Source: Enorma phocaeensis (GTDB lineage: Bacteria; Actinomycetota; Coriobacteriia; Coriobacteriales; Coriobacteriaceae). Taken from it: a stretch of 35,270 nt of DNA. The notes under the pieces are model-generated. The model searched no databases and was not told where the DNA came from. It saw only the letters and a program-made list of their open reading frames with translations. The stretch is taken from NCBI RefSeq assembly GCF_016901575.1, contig NZ_JACJKQ010000020.1, forward strand, positions 1 through 35,270, read 5' to 3'. The position numbers and the translations under genes were made by a program. The first letter of the stretch is position 1. The number at the start of each line of letters is the position of its first letter. Shown one piece after another: positions 9,050 through 17,766 of the stretch.

Positions 9050-11695
9050 TCACTCCTCGTATAGTTTTCCAGTCTTCCAGTCTGGGACCCGAAGGACGTG
9101 ATCTCGATCAATTGCCAGAATTCTGCATAGCTTTACAGCTCCAATACCATCGATAATGAGATCTACGGGGCTCCATATATCTTCCGGCTTAGAAAGGTCG
9201 CTTTCGACCATATACGACATGAATGCTTCAGCAAGCGTACTGCTTAGCTGACGTCCGGCAAGTCTATGTCTTGTCTGAATCTCGACCCCTGCTTGTGCAA
9301 TCTCTTCGGCGCGATCCACAAGCTGCTCATCATGTAGAGCTCTGCCGATAGCCCTGACGGTCTCTACGATCTCTGTGAGGTTTCGGCCTGGGGCAATTTT
9401 GTTGGAATCGTCCCTAAGACTGCGAAAAGCCTGCAGACCCTTGCTCATACCCCTGACGCTCAAAGCGTTGTACACACTACGATCGTCGTAGTGCCACAGC
9501 TCGTACAACCGACGAAGCCCATCTCTCCATGCGCTTGCGGTGCTACGAAGTTGTGGAGCAGCATCACCCATTAATTCGTCCGCAAGCTGCTCAATTAGGT
9601 CACGATCTGCTTCTTTTATGAGAACAAAAGATCCGACCGCAAGTCCCTCTGAATCTCCTACACGCTGGGCCTTCGCGAGTTTGGAGCCCCCTTCGATGAT
9701 GTCAGTTACGTCCGTGAGGTATGCATTCTCACGATAGAACGCAATGAAGTCCCCTGCGAAGCGAACCGGAATCGCTTGAACCGACGACTCCCTCTCCTCG
9801 CCCTTCGCTTCGTGCTTGGAATACGTCCTCTGTCTCCAAAGGTCCTCAGCATTATCAATAACCGTATCGGTATGATTATGCGCAACAGTCAGTGGTTTAG
9901 GAAGAGCTGGAAGGGTTCCGTTGAAGATAGCGTGCGTCTCACGCAGAACGCGATTGGAGTCATCAGTATCCAAAGCGTGCTTCTTCCATGCGTTTGTACG
10001 CGAGAGATACCAGCCTGTTTCACATCCTTCATAAAGAACAAGATTCACAATCTCTGCCGTACTCCCATTAAGCAGCGAGGTCATCTTTTCTTTTCCGAGC
10101 CAACCAACGACAATCACGCGTCCAACTAAAGGCGTTCGCATGGCCTTAAGCGCCGCATAGGGAAGCACGGTAAGCTTAGTTGTACCAAAGTCCGCCATAA
10201 ACTGAGACCAGTAACGTGTTGAAACTTCTGCTTCAATTGGGCTATTTACAACAAGCGTGACACTTCCGTTGTATGCCATATCTCTGATTCCATGATAAAT
10301 AGCCCGTTGCTTCTTATTATACTCAGATGAGGCTATCTCGGTGATGAGCAGAAATGAGCGATAGAAGAAATCTAAAAGCTTTGTTGAAATGAAGCCCTGT
10401 TGTCCCATTAGGGGAGCTCTGAGCTCTGAAATGGCCCTCAAGATGTCTGAAGACTCGAAAGAGAAGGGTGCCTGCGTCCTCAAAAGCTTAATAAAAATAC
10501 GCCAAAGGGCGGCACGGGTATCAGCTGCTATTTCGTTAGCGCTCTCCGTTCCGAAACAGCCGTCGATACCTTCCAGCAAGTTATAAAGATTATCCAATCG
10601 AGCGTCGGAGACAGTAGTGAGCTGGATACTCCCGTCTGTACAGTACTTGCATCGTAGATTGAGATTATGAAAAAAGGGAATCCGCTCATCCAGATTGCGC
10701 GGATGGACGTCCTCTGTGCTTTCGCTGCGCTCCAAAGTTCGTGAGTCCCAGCACCACTTTAGAAAACCCTCCTCGCGAAGCAAATCGACTGTCTCCACGC
10801 TCGCATTCGAAACGATCACATACATTGGAAGCTTCAATTGCTGCAGCTTCCTAAGCTCAGATATGTTGCTGCGAACGAAGGCCTGATAGTTATCAACATC
10901 GATAACTATTGCCTTTACGCTGCGGAGCTTGTCTTCGTCAAGCTGAAGCACATCATACAAATCCATTGCAGAAACGAGAGCGGGAGTCCCAGTATATTGC
11001 CCTTTGCCAATCGTCTCGTAAACAGCCTTGTCATTTTTGTCATAAGTGATTTGAGCACACAGAACAAGAGTGTTCAGCGGCATTTCGTTGATGAGTGTGT
11101 TGCGGAAAAAGTCCCTAGATCGTTTTAGAGGGCCCACTATGATGACAGATGAAGTGGCGAATGTGATTCCGCGATGTAACGATGCGGCCCAGTCGGAAGA
11201 ATTGCGTAGCTTGCGCCTTTCCTCGTTGAACTTTTTGGTCGGAGATAGTCTGCGCCCAGAGTCGGTCCTCTGAAGAACCAGGGACTCTTGGCGCGTAAGG
11301 GTATGTATCAAGGGATTTTTTGGGTTGTATCGAATAACAACGCCTCCGGTGTCAACGTCAGCGCGTACGTACTCGACAATAGCGTTTCCCATCTTCAATT
11401 TGTCACCGGGAGTGAAGGCGGCCGATCCGGGACCGATAAACAGGCGGTCCTCATCCACTAAGCGTAGCTGGTCGTCCATAGCAAGAAGGGCGGCTACTAC
11501 CTGACCGAAGGACTCTTTTGATGGTGTAGTGATGATGAGATTCTGCTTTTCGCAAATCGATGCGATGATGAGAGATAACGTATCAAGAACAATACAAGGG
11601 GGACGTTGTTGAGAGGTTGGATGATCGACGGATAAAGACGAAAAGGCGACGCCGCTCAATCGTTGGTCAAAGTTTGCTTGAAGTCGAAGATCCAT
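9050..11695 (-). CDS. drmE: Large DrmE-like protein of the DISARM operon
   Basis: The 881-residue product opens the DISARM-like operon, the place taken by drmE in class 2 loci. No catalytic motif is obvious. Hydrophobic strands followed by loops, such as SSVIIVGPLKRSR, IVIDVDNY and RVIVVGW, suggest two Rossmann-like lobes reminiscent of a degenerate helicase, and the C-terminal third contains GSFVLIKEADRDLIEQLAD-like sequence resembling nucleic-acid-handling defence proteins. CKYC lies mid-protein. A GTG at 11746 extends the frame, but it coincides with the predicted -10 box; ATG at 11695 lies about 44 bases after the predicted transcription start and has GGGAG upstream, so it is chosen. The stop overlaps the next gene region (GTGA). 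The DrmE name rests on size, position and partners rather than a diagnostic motif. Confidence 0.62.
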   Translation of the reverse strand: MDLRLQANFDQRLSGVAFSSLSVDHPTSQQRPPCIVLDTLSLIIASICEKQNLIITTPSKESFGQVVAALLAMDDQLRLVDEDRLFIGPGSAAFTPGDKLKMGNAIVEYVRADVDTGGVVIRYNPKNPLIHTLTRQESLVLQRTDSGRRLSPTKKFNEERRKLRNSSDWAASLHRGITFATSSVIIVGPLKRSRDFFRNTLINEMPLNTLVLCAQITYDKNDKAVYETIGKGQYTGTPALVSAMDLYDVLQLDEDKLRSVKAIVIDVDNYQAFVRSNISELRKLQQLKLPMYVIVSNASVETVDLLREEGFLKWCWDSRTLERSESTEDVHPRNLDERIPFFHNLNLRCKYCTDGSIQLTTVSDARLDNLYNLLEGIDGCFGTESANEIAADTRAALWRIFIKLLRTQAPFSFESSDILRAISELRAPLMGQQGFISTKLLDFFYRSFLLITEIASSEYNKKQRAIYHGIRDMAYNGSVTLVVNSPIEAEVSTRYWSQFMADFGTTKLTVLPYAALKAMRTPLVGRVIVVGWLGKEKMTSLLNGSTAEIVNLVLYEGCETGWYLSRTNAWKKHALDTDDSNRVLRETHAIFNGTLPALPKPLTVAHNHTDTVIDNAEDLWRQRTYSKHEAKGEERESSVQAIPVRFAGDFIAFYRENAYLTDVTDIIEGGSKLAKAQRVGDSEGLAVGSFVLIKEADRDLIEQLADELMGDAAPQLRSTASAWRDGLRRLYELWHYDDRSVYNALSVRGMSKGLQAFRSLRDDSNKIAPGRNLTEIVETVRAIGRALHDEQLVDRAEEIAQAGVEIQTRHRLAGRQLSSTLAEAFMSYMVESDLSKPEDIWSPVDLIIDGIGAVKLCRILAIDRDHVLRVPDWKTGKLYEE

Positions 11696-11745
11696 GCCGA
11701 CAGCGAGCTCCCATCTTTGCCTGCAATGAATAGAGACACCGACCA

Positions 11746-11773
11746 CTTATAAAGCAATTCAGGACTGTATCAA
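11746..11773 (-). promoter_or_regulatory. Predicted sigma70-type promoter of the DISARM-like operon
   Basis: On the minus strand TTGATA (11768-11773) and TATAAG (11746-11751) are separated by 16 bases, each matching five of six consensus positions. Transcription would begin near 11739, upstream of the ATG at 11695 and at or after the GTG at 11746, which argues against the longer reading of the first gene. Confidence 0.55.
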
Positions 11774-11783
11774 GTGTACTTGA
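11770..11783 (-). promoter_or_regulatory. Candidate operator overlapping the -35 box
   Basis: TCAAGT, GT, ACTTGA is a perfect 6-2-6 inverted repeat. It overlaps the predicted -35 element of the DISARM-like operon, where a bound repressor would block RNA polymerase. No regulator gene lies next to it in the window. Confidence 0.45.
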
Positions 11784-11861
11784 AGCCAGATAAAGTATCG
11801 ATAGCTATCTGCTCATTGACGGGGAATGAAGTCATCATAATGTAGATGATTGCTTGAACGT

Positions 11862-13168
11862 TTATAGCAGCCTTTCTATCAAACGCCCATTCCTCCCCGT
11901 ACCACCTCTCCGGGTATTCCACAGGCAGCATCCGCCCGGCTGCCACGCACCCATCATGTCTCGCCGCTTCTCGGCGCTCGTGTCCGTAACGACACTGTCA
12001 TCGAAGTTCGCCCGCTCGTCCGAAAACACAACGCCCAGTGACTGAAACGCCGCTATAACGCCCGGCATATCTCTGCGATCGCCATTTCCAGAACGTGCTC
12101 ATGTCGGCCGATGCTACACATCAGCGCCTAATTATCCGACGTCACCTCGGTGGCGGTCTCAAGTACCAGACCCCGTCGAAGTCAAGACAGCTGATCTTGA
12201 ACCCATACTGTTCGCCCCGCATCTGCAGCACCGTCCACAGGGTTTTCTTCTGCGCATCCGTCCTCAGCGCTGGTGCGAATTCAGTGCTAAACACCTTCTA
12301 AAACACAGTGCGATCCTTCCCGCCGAACGAGATGGAAACCATTCGACCGTGCCAATCCTCCTCTGGATTGAACATCACGTCGGACAGGAACAGGCGCATC
12401 TCTCTGTTAGCGAACTCTGAAATCATCGCGTCAGATGCGAGGTCTAACGCCCGCATGGCATCCATCCGCGAACACCGACCGCCATAAGGGCTCAAATCCG
12501 CCCGCATATTACCCACCGACTTAATAATCGCGAACGTGGACCACTCCAATCCCGTCTTGTACACCGGGCACATTCCGACAGGCACGACCTCGTCGCCGTA
12601 TCCGTCGAAGTACGCCGTCTCGATGCGATACTCACCCACATCCATCAAATGGCATCATTAACTGCTCGAGGACTTTGCTCTGGCGGAACGCCCGCGTCAC
12701 GAGCCCGCAATCCATCACGCCCTCCTCGTCCTAGGTGAGAGACACCGGCATATGAGCGTCATAGCACCGAATACGTGCTTTCCGCATGTCCGCGTCAGCC
12801 CGCAGTGCCCATGCGCTCGTGCCCATCCCGAACGCCTGGGCGACGATGGCCCGAGCCGCCGGAATGAACCCTGTCTCGGCAAAACATGCGGACAGCCAGT
12901 CCATGAATTCTTAGTCGCCACACACAGACTGCGCTATGTCATGTAATAGCCGCGGCCCCAACTCGCGGCACACTTGCATCTCCAGATGGACACTTCAACG
13001 GTGCATCTCATATAGCCCACTCACACCGCCTGCGTCCTTGTAACTGTAGAACGCTTCCTAAGCCTGTATCCAACCGTGCCGGCAACGTGCCCAAGGCTCC
13101 ATCGCCTTCGGCGGTAGCACAAACCCCAACCCCCGCAGGCGCTCGGAAACCCAACGCATGACGTCCAT
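11862..13168 (-). pseudogene. Degenerate phage portal protein gene
   Basis: Read on the minus strand, pieces in order match the Gp6-like portal family. They are an N-terminal part starting MDVMRWVSERL, a part around EFMDWLSACFAETGFIP, a middle part with IETAYFDGYGDE and MRALDLASDAM, a part reading FAPALRTDAQKK, then ETATEVTSDN and CSIGRHEHVLEMAI, and a C-terminal FDDSVVTDTSAEKRRDM. Portal proteins form the capsid ring through which phage DNA is packaged. The frame is broken by several stops (for example near 13060, 12910, 12735, 12300 and 12120) and by shifts near 12650 and 12170. No terminase or capsid genes remain beside it, so this is the relic of a prophage. It is clearly non-functional. 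Confidence 0.8.
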
Positions 13169-13465
13169 AACACCCGTCACTGTGACCCCTGACCTTTCAA
13201 CCATAACCATCCCTAGCATCATTCCAGCCCGTCATGCGCGGAGGCCGACCTCCCGACCGCAACAATACACATACAGCCCACAGAGAGCGCCCATCGCGCG
13301 CACGGCGAACGCATCGGAGAAACAATCATTGCCATTCATCCTGCACACCGCACCTGTGGGGTCATCGAGGGCCAAGCCTCAGGTTCCAGAAGCACAGCCC
13401 AACTTGCACGAACTACTCAATTTCCGATGCATGGACATCTCATTTCCCTGTGCGCGTTTGGACTA
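13169..13465. other. No gene seen between portal and transposase relics
   Basis: Short frames occur on both strands but none has a ribosome site or a recognisable motif. The stretch is likely leftover prophage or transposon DNA. A small palindrome GTCAC-T-GTGAC lies just upstream of the portal relic's start. Confidence 0.4.
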
Positions 13466-13940
13466 TTATCTATTGCACATCAACACCTTGAGCAGCGCGG
13501 CGGGGCAGAACTTGTCCGAAAAGAGCCGCTCGTTCTCAAGAAACACCTGGTCGAGAATCGCGGCGGCACGGTTCTTGAGCACCGAGGGCTCGAAGCGCTT
13601 ACAGCACAGGCAATCGGCGATTAACGAGACGTCAATGCTGTCGGTCTTGGCGGGGCGAACGGCACCCACCCTGCGCCGCGCGTCGACCTATTGATGATGC
13701 AGACCTCGAGACCGCTGGGATGTAGGTAGTCGAAGAGTGCCACCCAGCAATTGCCAATCGTCTCCATGCCGACCAGTGCGCTGTCCGGCGAGCCCCCTTC
13801 CCCGCCGCGAGCCTCTCGAGCAACCGCTCGAGCCCCATCTAGGCGTTCTTGAAGTCGAACGGCCCGACAACCGCCTCGTCACCATTCATCGCTGTGGCAA
13901 CGTAGGGGCGCTTTGCGACGTCGATGCCGATGTAGAACAT
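13466..13940 (-). pseudogene. Degenerate IS110-family transposase
   Basis: The minus-strand reading starts with MFYIGIDVAKRPYVATAMN at 13940, preceded by GGAGGGG, which is the typical IS110 opening with the first Asp of the DEDD catalytic site. After an in-frame stop near 13840 and frame changes, it continues with LVGMETIGNCWVALFDYLHP and then KTDSIDVSLIADCL and LKNRAAAILDQVF, all characteristic of the DEDD_Tnp_IS110 domain. The C-terminal serine-containing domain is missing. The gene cannot make an active transposase. It lies directly behind the portal relic and has probably been decaying together with it. Confidence 0.78.
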
Positions 13941-15035
13941 ACCCCTCCGTCCTCTCGGCGGGTAGAAAGTCCTCCTTCGGAATCCGAGGGCATAACCCTC
14001 CCAAGAGACCCGGCTCCGGACACCATCCTATCTATCCCGCATCCTCCTGCGGACAGGAGGGACGATTCTTTCCTCAGCTGCCGAACCTCAGGGACGCACA
14101 CCCCCTCTGCCCCATTCGCGCCCTTTATCCTATATTCGCGCCCACGGATAAAGAAGCGCGACCGCTGCACGAGAAGCGGCAACATCAATAATGGAAGAAC
14201 GACCACTATGAAAACTGCACACGAGAGGGCGGCGCGGACGCCAACGTCCGCGCCGACTCCGCGCTCGCCTCGACAACATGCGACACGTATGTCTCGGGAG
14301 CCTCTGCCCTCAAAGTCGAGCGCACTTCCGACCTAGGCGCGAAGTCAACGAGCCGCTCTGCGTGTCGCGGCCGCGCGCTTTGTTGGACGCCTAGGCGGAC
14401 CCCGAGCTCGTGCGCACAGACCACCAACGCGCGACGGAACTGCTCATCGACTCCGACCACCACGACACGGAGTTACTCGAGGTCGCGGGGTCGGCGGCGC
14501 TCGCCCACCTTTCACTCGCATGGGAGCACCGGTACCGAACCCACACGCACAACGTCTAGAAGCGTATGGACAGCAAGGTCAAGTGGAGAACCAGAGTGAT
14601 GCAGATGTTCTCCCGACGGCGTCGTCGCCGCGTCTCGTGAGTGCAGGTCGCTTGCACCACTATTTGTGACGTGATTATCCAGACACTGGTCTACAAATAT
14701 CCCACATCCATGCAAATACACTTATGCAAAGTCGATGAATGCAGTTTTTGCCTTACATGAGAACAGAACAGTCAGACGGCCATTTTATTCCAGATTGAAT
14801 CAGTGACTGCCCGTCTCCGTTGCGCCTCCCTGATAAAGCGCTGTAGAGCGGTTGTCAAAAAGACTCCGAATTGAAGCCAGAGCTCGCAGAGAAACTGAAC
14901 GAGGTCAAGGATAGGTGCGTAACCCAACGAAGCGATGAGTGCGCATTTTGGTGCATTCACCGACAGGCAGCCGTGAGCTTCTCTCCGCCTTCGTAGAATG
15001 GTGGGCAATGTCCATTCGTCGAGCTGGGAGGAACG
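13941..15035. other. About 1.1 kb without a recognisable gene
   Basis: Frames on both strands are broken by stops and show no family motif. One plus-strand frame between about 14390 and 14580 reads as a plausible former coding segment interrupted by stops, with LVRTDHQRATELLIDSDHH-like sequence, but I cannot name it. The end of the stretch (15026-15032) holds the GGGAGGA ribosome site of the next gene. Confidence 0.4.
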
Positions 15036-16850
15036 ATGCATCCCGTAGTCACGGAATCGGGTCGCCTTATCGGATACTACAGCTTCGAGGAGGCAGGACG
15101 CCTCTTTGCCGGTCACATGCGCATTAAGCGTCAACAAATTATCGTTTCAGACAAGGTCGCAGCAGGCATGACGGTTGAAAACGGCTGGAGGTTCCTAAGA
15201 AACTCAGACGGAACCTACAGCCTCTGGAACAGTGAATCCTTCGAACGGGAATTCGGAGTCAAGTTTGATTCAACCATTCGCCGCCGCGAAGATATCCGGT
15301 GGGCACGAAAGCGCCAGCTGCAGTCGCGTTTCCAGCAGCTCATCACCGGGTCGGAATCTCCAACGTGGAGCGATGTTGAACGAAAAACCGTTAAAAAACG
15401 CTCCACCTCTGTGCAAATGGAGCATGGCCAATGGGATGGCACAATTCCTGTACCCGCAGTCTCTGAACAGCAGGACACTTCGGAAGAAACGAAGTGGCGT
15501 CAACCAAGCGAAAAACAACTCAAAGCGCTAGAAGCGCGCGTGCGGGTGAGCGAGGAACAACGCGCAGAGATGGAACGCGAGCGCCAGGAGGTGCTGGCAC
15601 GACGTCGCGAGCAGAAAGCCAGGGCAGCCGCCAAAAAGCAGCCGCCGCAGAGCGATGATGCTCTCGAACCGCAAGGGAGACACCTGAGAACAAAGCGGAC
15701 CGACCAGGTAAAGAGCGGATGGAGAGAAGTTACCTCTCAGGGCGCAATGCGGGAGAGCCGCAAGCGTGAACTGGAACAAAAAGAAAAACAACGCAGACAG
15801 CGCGAGGAGAGAAACAGGCAGCTTCATCCGGAACCGACCCCGCAGAAACCCGACGTCAATCCGCCCATCGTCGAAGATGCCTGTCCTATCCTCAAGCAGG
15901 AACCGCCCAAAGACGCCAGACTTTCTGACGAGGAGATACTCTCCAATGTTGCGGAGCACCATGGGAAGGACACCCATGCGCAGTTAAAGACGCTGCTGGA
16001 AAGGAAGACGATGGAGGGTGCCATACTCAGGGTGATAACCATCGCGGGATTTCATCCAGAATTCATCCTGCCGAGGGGATTCTCCCTCGACGCCAGCTCC
16101 TCTCGCATACGAAACCTCTACTGCAAGAGCAACCTCATCCGCACTTTCTGCCTCGACTTCCTCGCAAGCCTAATCGAGCGCTCAGGAAATACGGACGCAC
16201 CCTATGGAGCCGAACCGCTCACCTGGGCACTCGACCACTGCGAAGATGCATCCGGCCCCAAACGCTCTGCGGCACGACAGATTCTAGCGGAACGTGAGCA
16301 CACCCTAGTCTTTTCTGAATCTTGCATCGAAGAGGCGACTACCTGCAAGGAACCCCTAACCTACATCCCCTACAAAACAACGCTCGTTCGAATACCGGGA
16401 TATGAGGGCGAGAGCTGGGGCGTCGCCGCGCTACAGGATGGAGACGAAATAAGCCTTGTCACCATCGGCAGGAAGGGGCTGACCGACATCGCGCACAACA
16501 TGCTCGCCTTTGTAGAGAACCGCTGCAGTCCCCATGAACATAATGACGGGACAATGGATTACAGTAGGCTTCCCAGAAAATGCGGCGCTCCACACAGATT
16601 TGAAACCGCAACCGAGAATCGTGTGCATAGGGTCACGAGCGGCTCTTTCGGTAGCACGGCGACTCCCCACATAAGCCGGGGCGGATCAATTAGCGCCCCC
16701 TATACACGTCGCGCACACACAAGGCGGCAGCACTACGGTGCCGGCAACCGCCTTGTGAAGATTGTCACCATCCGCGAAACGCTCGTTACAGGCAAGTGCA
16801 AAAATCCCAGCAAGATGCCAAAGGGCATGAGAATCCACCATGTTGGTTAG
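15036..16850 (+). CDS. Hypothetical charged coiled-coil protein
   Basis: I do not recognise this 604-residue protein. A GGAGG site four bases before the ATG supports the start. The N-terminal ~120 residues look globular. Residues 157-200 and 236-263 are rich in Arg, Glu, Lys and Gln with heptad-like spacing, predicted coiled coil. A Pro-rich linker (264-280) follows, then a globular C-terminal half with segments such as ILRVITIAGFHPEFILP and a final basic tail. No signal peptide or membrane segment is seen. It ends 27 bases from the end of the convergent GIY-YIG-like gene, so it could belong with that cluster. GC content is lower than in the housekeeping genes, suggesting transfer. A structural or DNA-binding role is possible but unsupported. 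Confidence 0.7.
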   Translation: MHPVVTESGRLIGYYSFEEAGRLFAGHMRIKRQQIIVSDKVAAGMTVENGWRFLRNSDGTYSLWNSESFEREFGVKFDSTIRRREDIRWARKRQLQSRFQQLITGSESPTWSDVERKTVKKRSTSVQMEHGQWDGTIPVPAVSEQQDTSEETKWRQPSEKQLKALEARVRVSEEQRAEMERERQEVLARRREQKARAAAKKQPPQSDDALEPQGRHLRTKRTDQVKSGWREVTSQGAMRESRKRELEQKEKQRRQREERNRQLHPEPTPQKPDVNPPIVEDACPILKQEPPKDARLSDEEILSNVAEHHGKDTHAQLKTLLERKTMEGAILRVITIAGFHPEFILPRGFSLDASSSRIRNLYCKSNLIRTFCLDFLASLIERSGNTDAPYGAEPLTWALDHCEDASGPKRSAARQILAEREHTLVFSESCIEEATTCKEPLTYIPYKTTLVRIPGYEGESWGVAALQDGDEISLVTIGRKGLTDIAHNMLAFVENRCSPHEHNDGTMDYSRLPRKCGAPHRFETATENRVHRVTSGSFGSTATPHISRGGSISAPYTRRAHTRRQHYGAGNRLVKIVTIRETLVTGKCKNPSKMPKGMRIHHVG

Positions 16851-16877
16851 ATGGAAAAACCTGCTTGTCTCCTGACC

Positions 16878-17684
16878 CTATCTCTCCCGGTTATACGACC
16901 CATCCGCATCAAGCGCCGTAATCAGTGACGCTTCGAGCTCATCGAGTTTGTCCTTCTCGCATGGATAGAGCAGCACGTAGACATGCTGCTTATACTTCAC
17001 GTCAGCATAGACGTCAACATTGCCAAGGCCGATGAAATCGGCATGGATGCTCGCGCCCATATTCTCAGATTTGCCCACGTAAAGCTCGCGGTATCTGCTG
17101 TAGTCATCCTTGTGAACAGCGCCATCACAGGTGATTGTCACATAGCAACCCGAATATACCAGGTAGCCTTCCCCCGCTTGTACGTCCACAAGCTTCTGCT
17201 GCGTTTCCCAATTCTCGGTGAATTTCTCAGCAGACATGCGAATGCCCGCGCCATCGAGGAGGGTCTTCCGTGCAAGAGCCCTAGCCTTCTCCTGAGCCCT
17301 CTGATCGATGGCGCCCATAAACTTGTCGCGCACTCCTGCGGCGGCGCCACCCACTGCCTCCCCCGCCGTGTCGGCTGCACCCTTGACGGCACCAGCCACT
17401 TTGCCAACGCCGTTATCAACTGCAGCCGGAAGCTTCTCAGCAGCCGCGTCGGCCACTTTTTTAGCTGCAGGAGCCACAACTGGCGCGATTCTTGGCAATT
17501 GTTCAACCGCCACCTGAGCAAATGGGGCAGCCTTCTTCATCACTTCAGCCGCAGCGGCAGCTCTTCCGCCCTTGGGAAGAAAGGGAATCGCCATCCCCAC
17601 GATATCAATCACCGCGTTGACTGCATCAATATAGCAGTCGACGGAACGGTCTTCAGCGGAACCACCCACGTTATTCATGGCCAT
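16878..17684 (-). CDS. Ala-rich protein with C-terminal GIY-YIG-like domain
   Basis: The 268-residue product has an Ala/Gly-rich N-terminal half (about residues 40-120) that looks like amphipathic or flexible helix. Its C-terminal domain carries GCYVTIT (179-185), YVGKS (202-206) and LEASLI (250-255), the order expected for the two tyrosine strands and the closing Glu of GIY-YIG nucleases. Where active enzymes have Arg after the second strand, this protein appears to have Ser (GASIH), so catalysis may be lost or altered. The start at 17684 is chosen for GGAG nine bases upstream; ATG at 17690 is also possible. A longer frame to 17807 would overlap the upstream gene and reads as non-coding. It lies 82 bases behind the helical protein gene, probably in one operon. 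Confidence 0.68.
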   Translation of the reverse strand: MAMNNVGGSAEDRSVDCYIDAVNAVIDIVGMAIPFLPKGGRAAAAAEVMKKAAPFAQVAVEQLPRIAPVVAPAAKKVADAAAEKLPAAVDNGVGKVAGAVKGAADTAGEAVGGAAAGVRDKFMGAIDQRAQEKARALARKTLLDGAGIRMSAEKFTENWETQQKLVDVQAGEGYLVYSGCYVTITCDGAVHKDDYSRYRELYVGKSENMGASIHADFIGLGNVDVYADVKYKQHVYVLLYPCEKDKLDELEASLITALDADGSYNRER

Positions 17685-17766
17685 TTCCATCGTCTCCAAA
17701 GAACGGAATCCAACGAAGCAGAAGCGGTGACAAAGCCCTTTGCCGCCCCGCCCCACTTCAACCAGC

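Noticed and set aside
571-11695. Class 1 DISARM or BREX
   Set aside because: The methyltransferase is a cytosine-5 type with PPCQ, not an adenine type. There is no DrmD-type SNF2 helicase, no PglZ and no BrxC.
13737-14336. Plus-strand frame of 199 codons
   Set aside because: It lies opposite the IS110 transposase relic, is Pro/Arg/Ser-rich, and lacks a ribosome site or motif.
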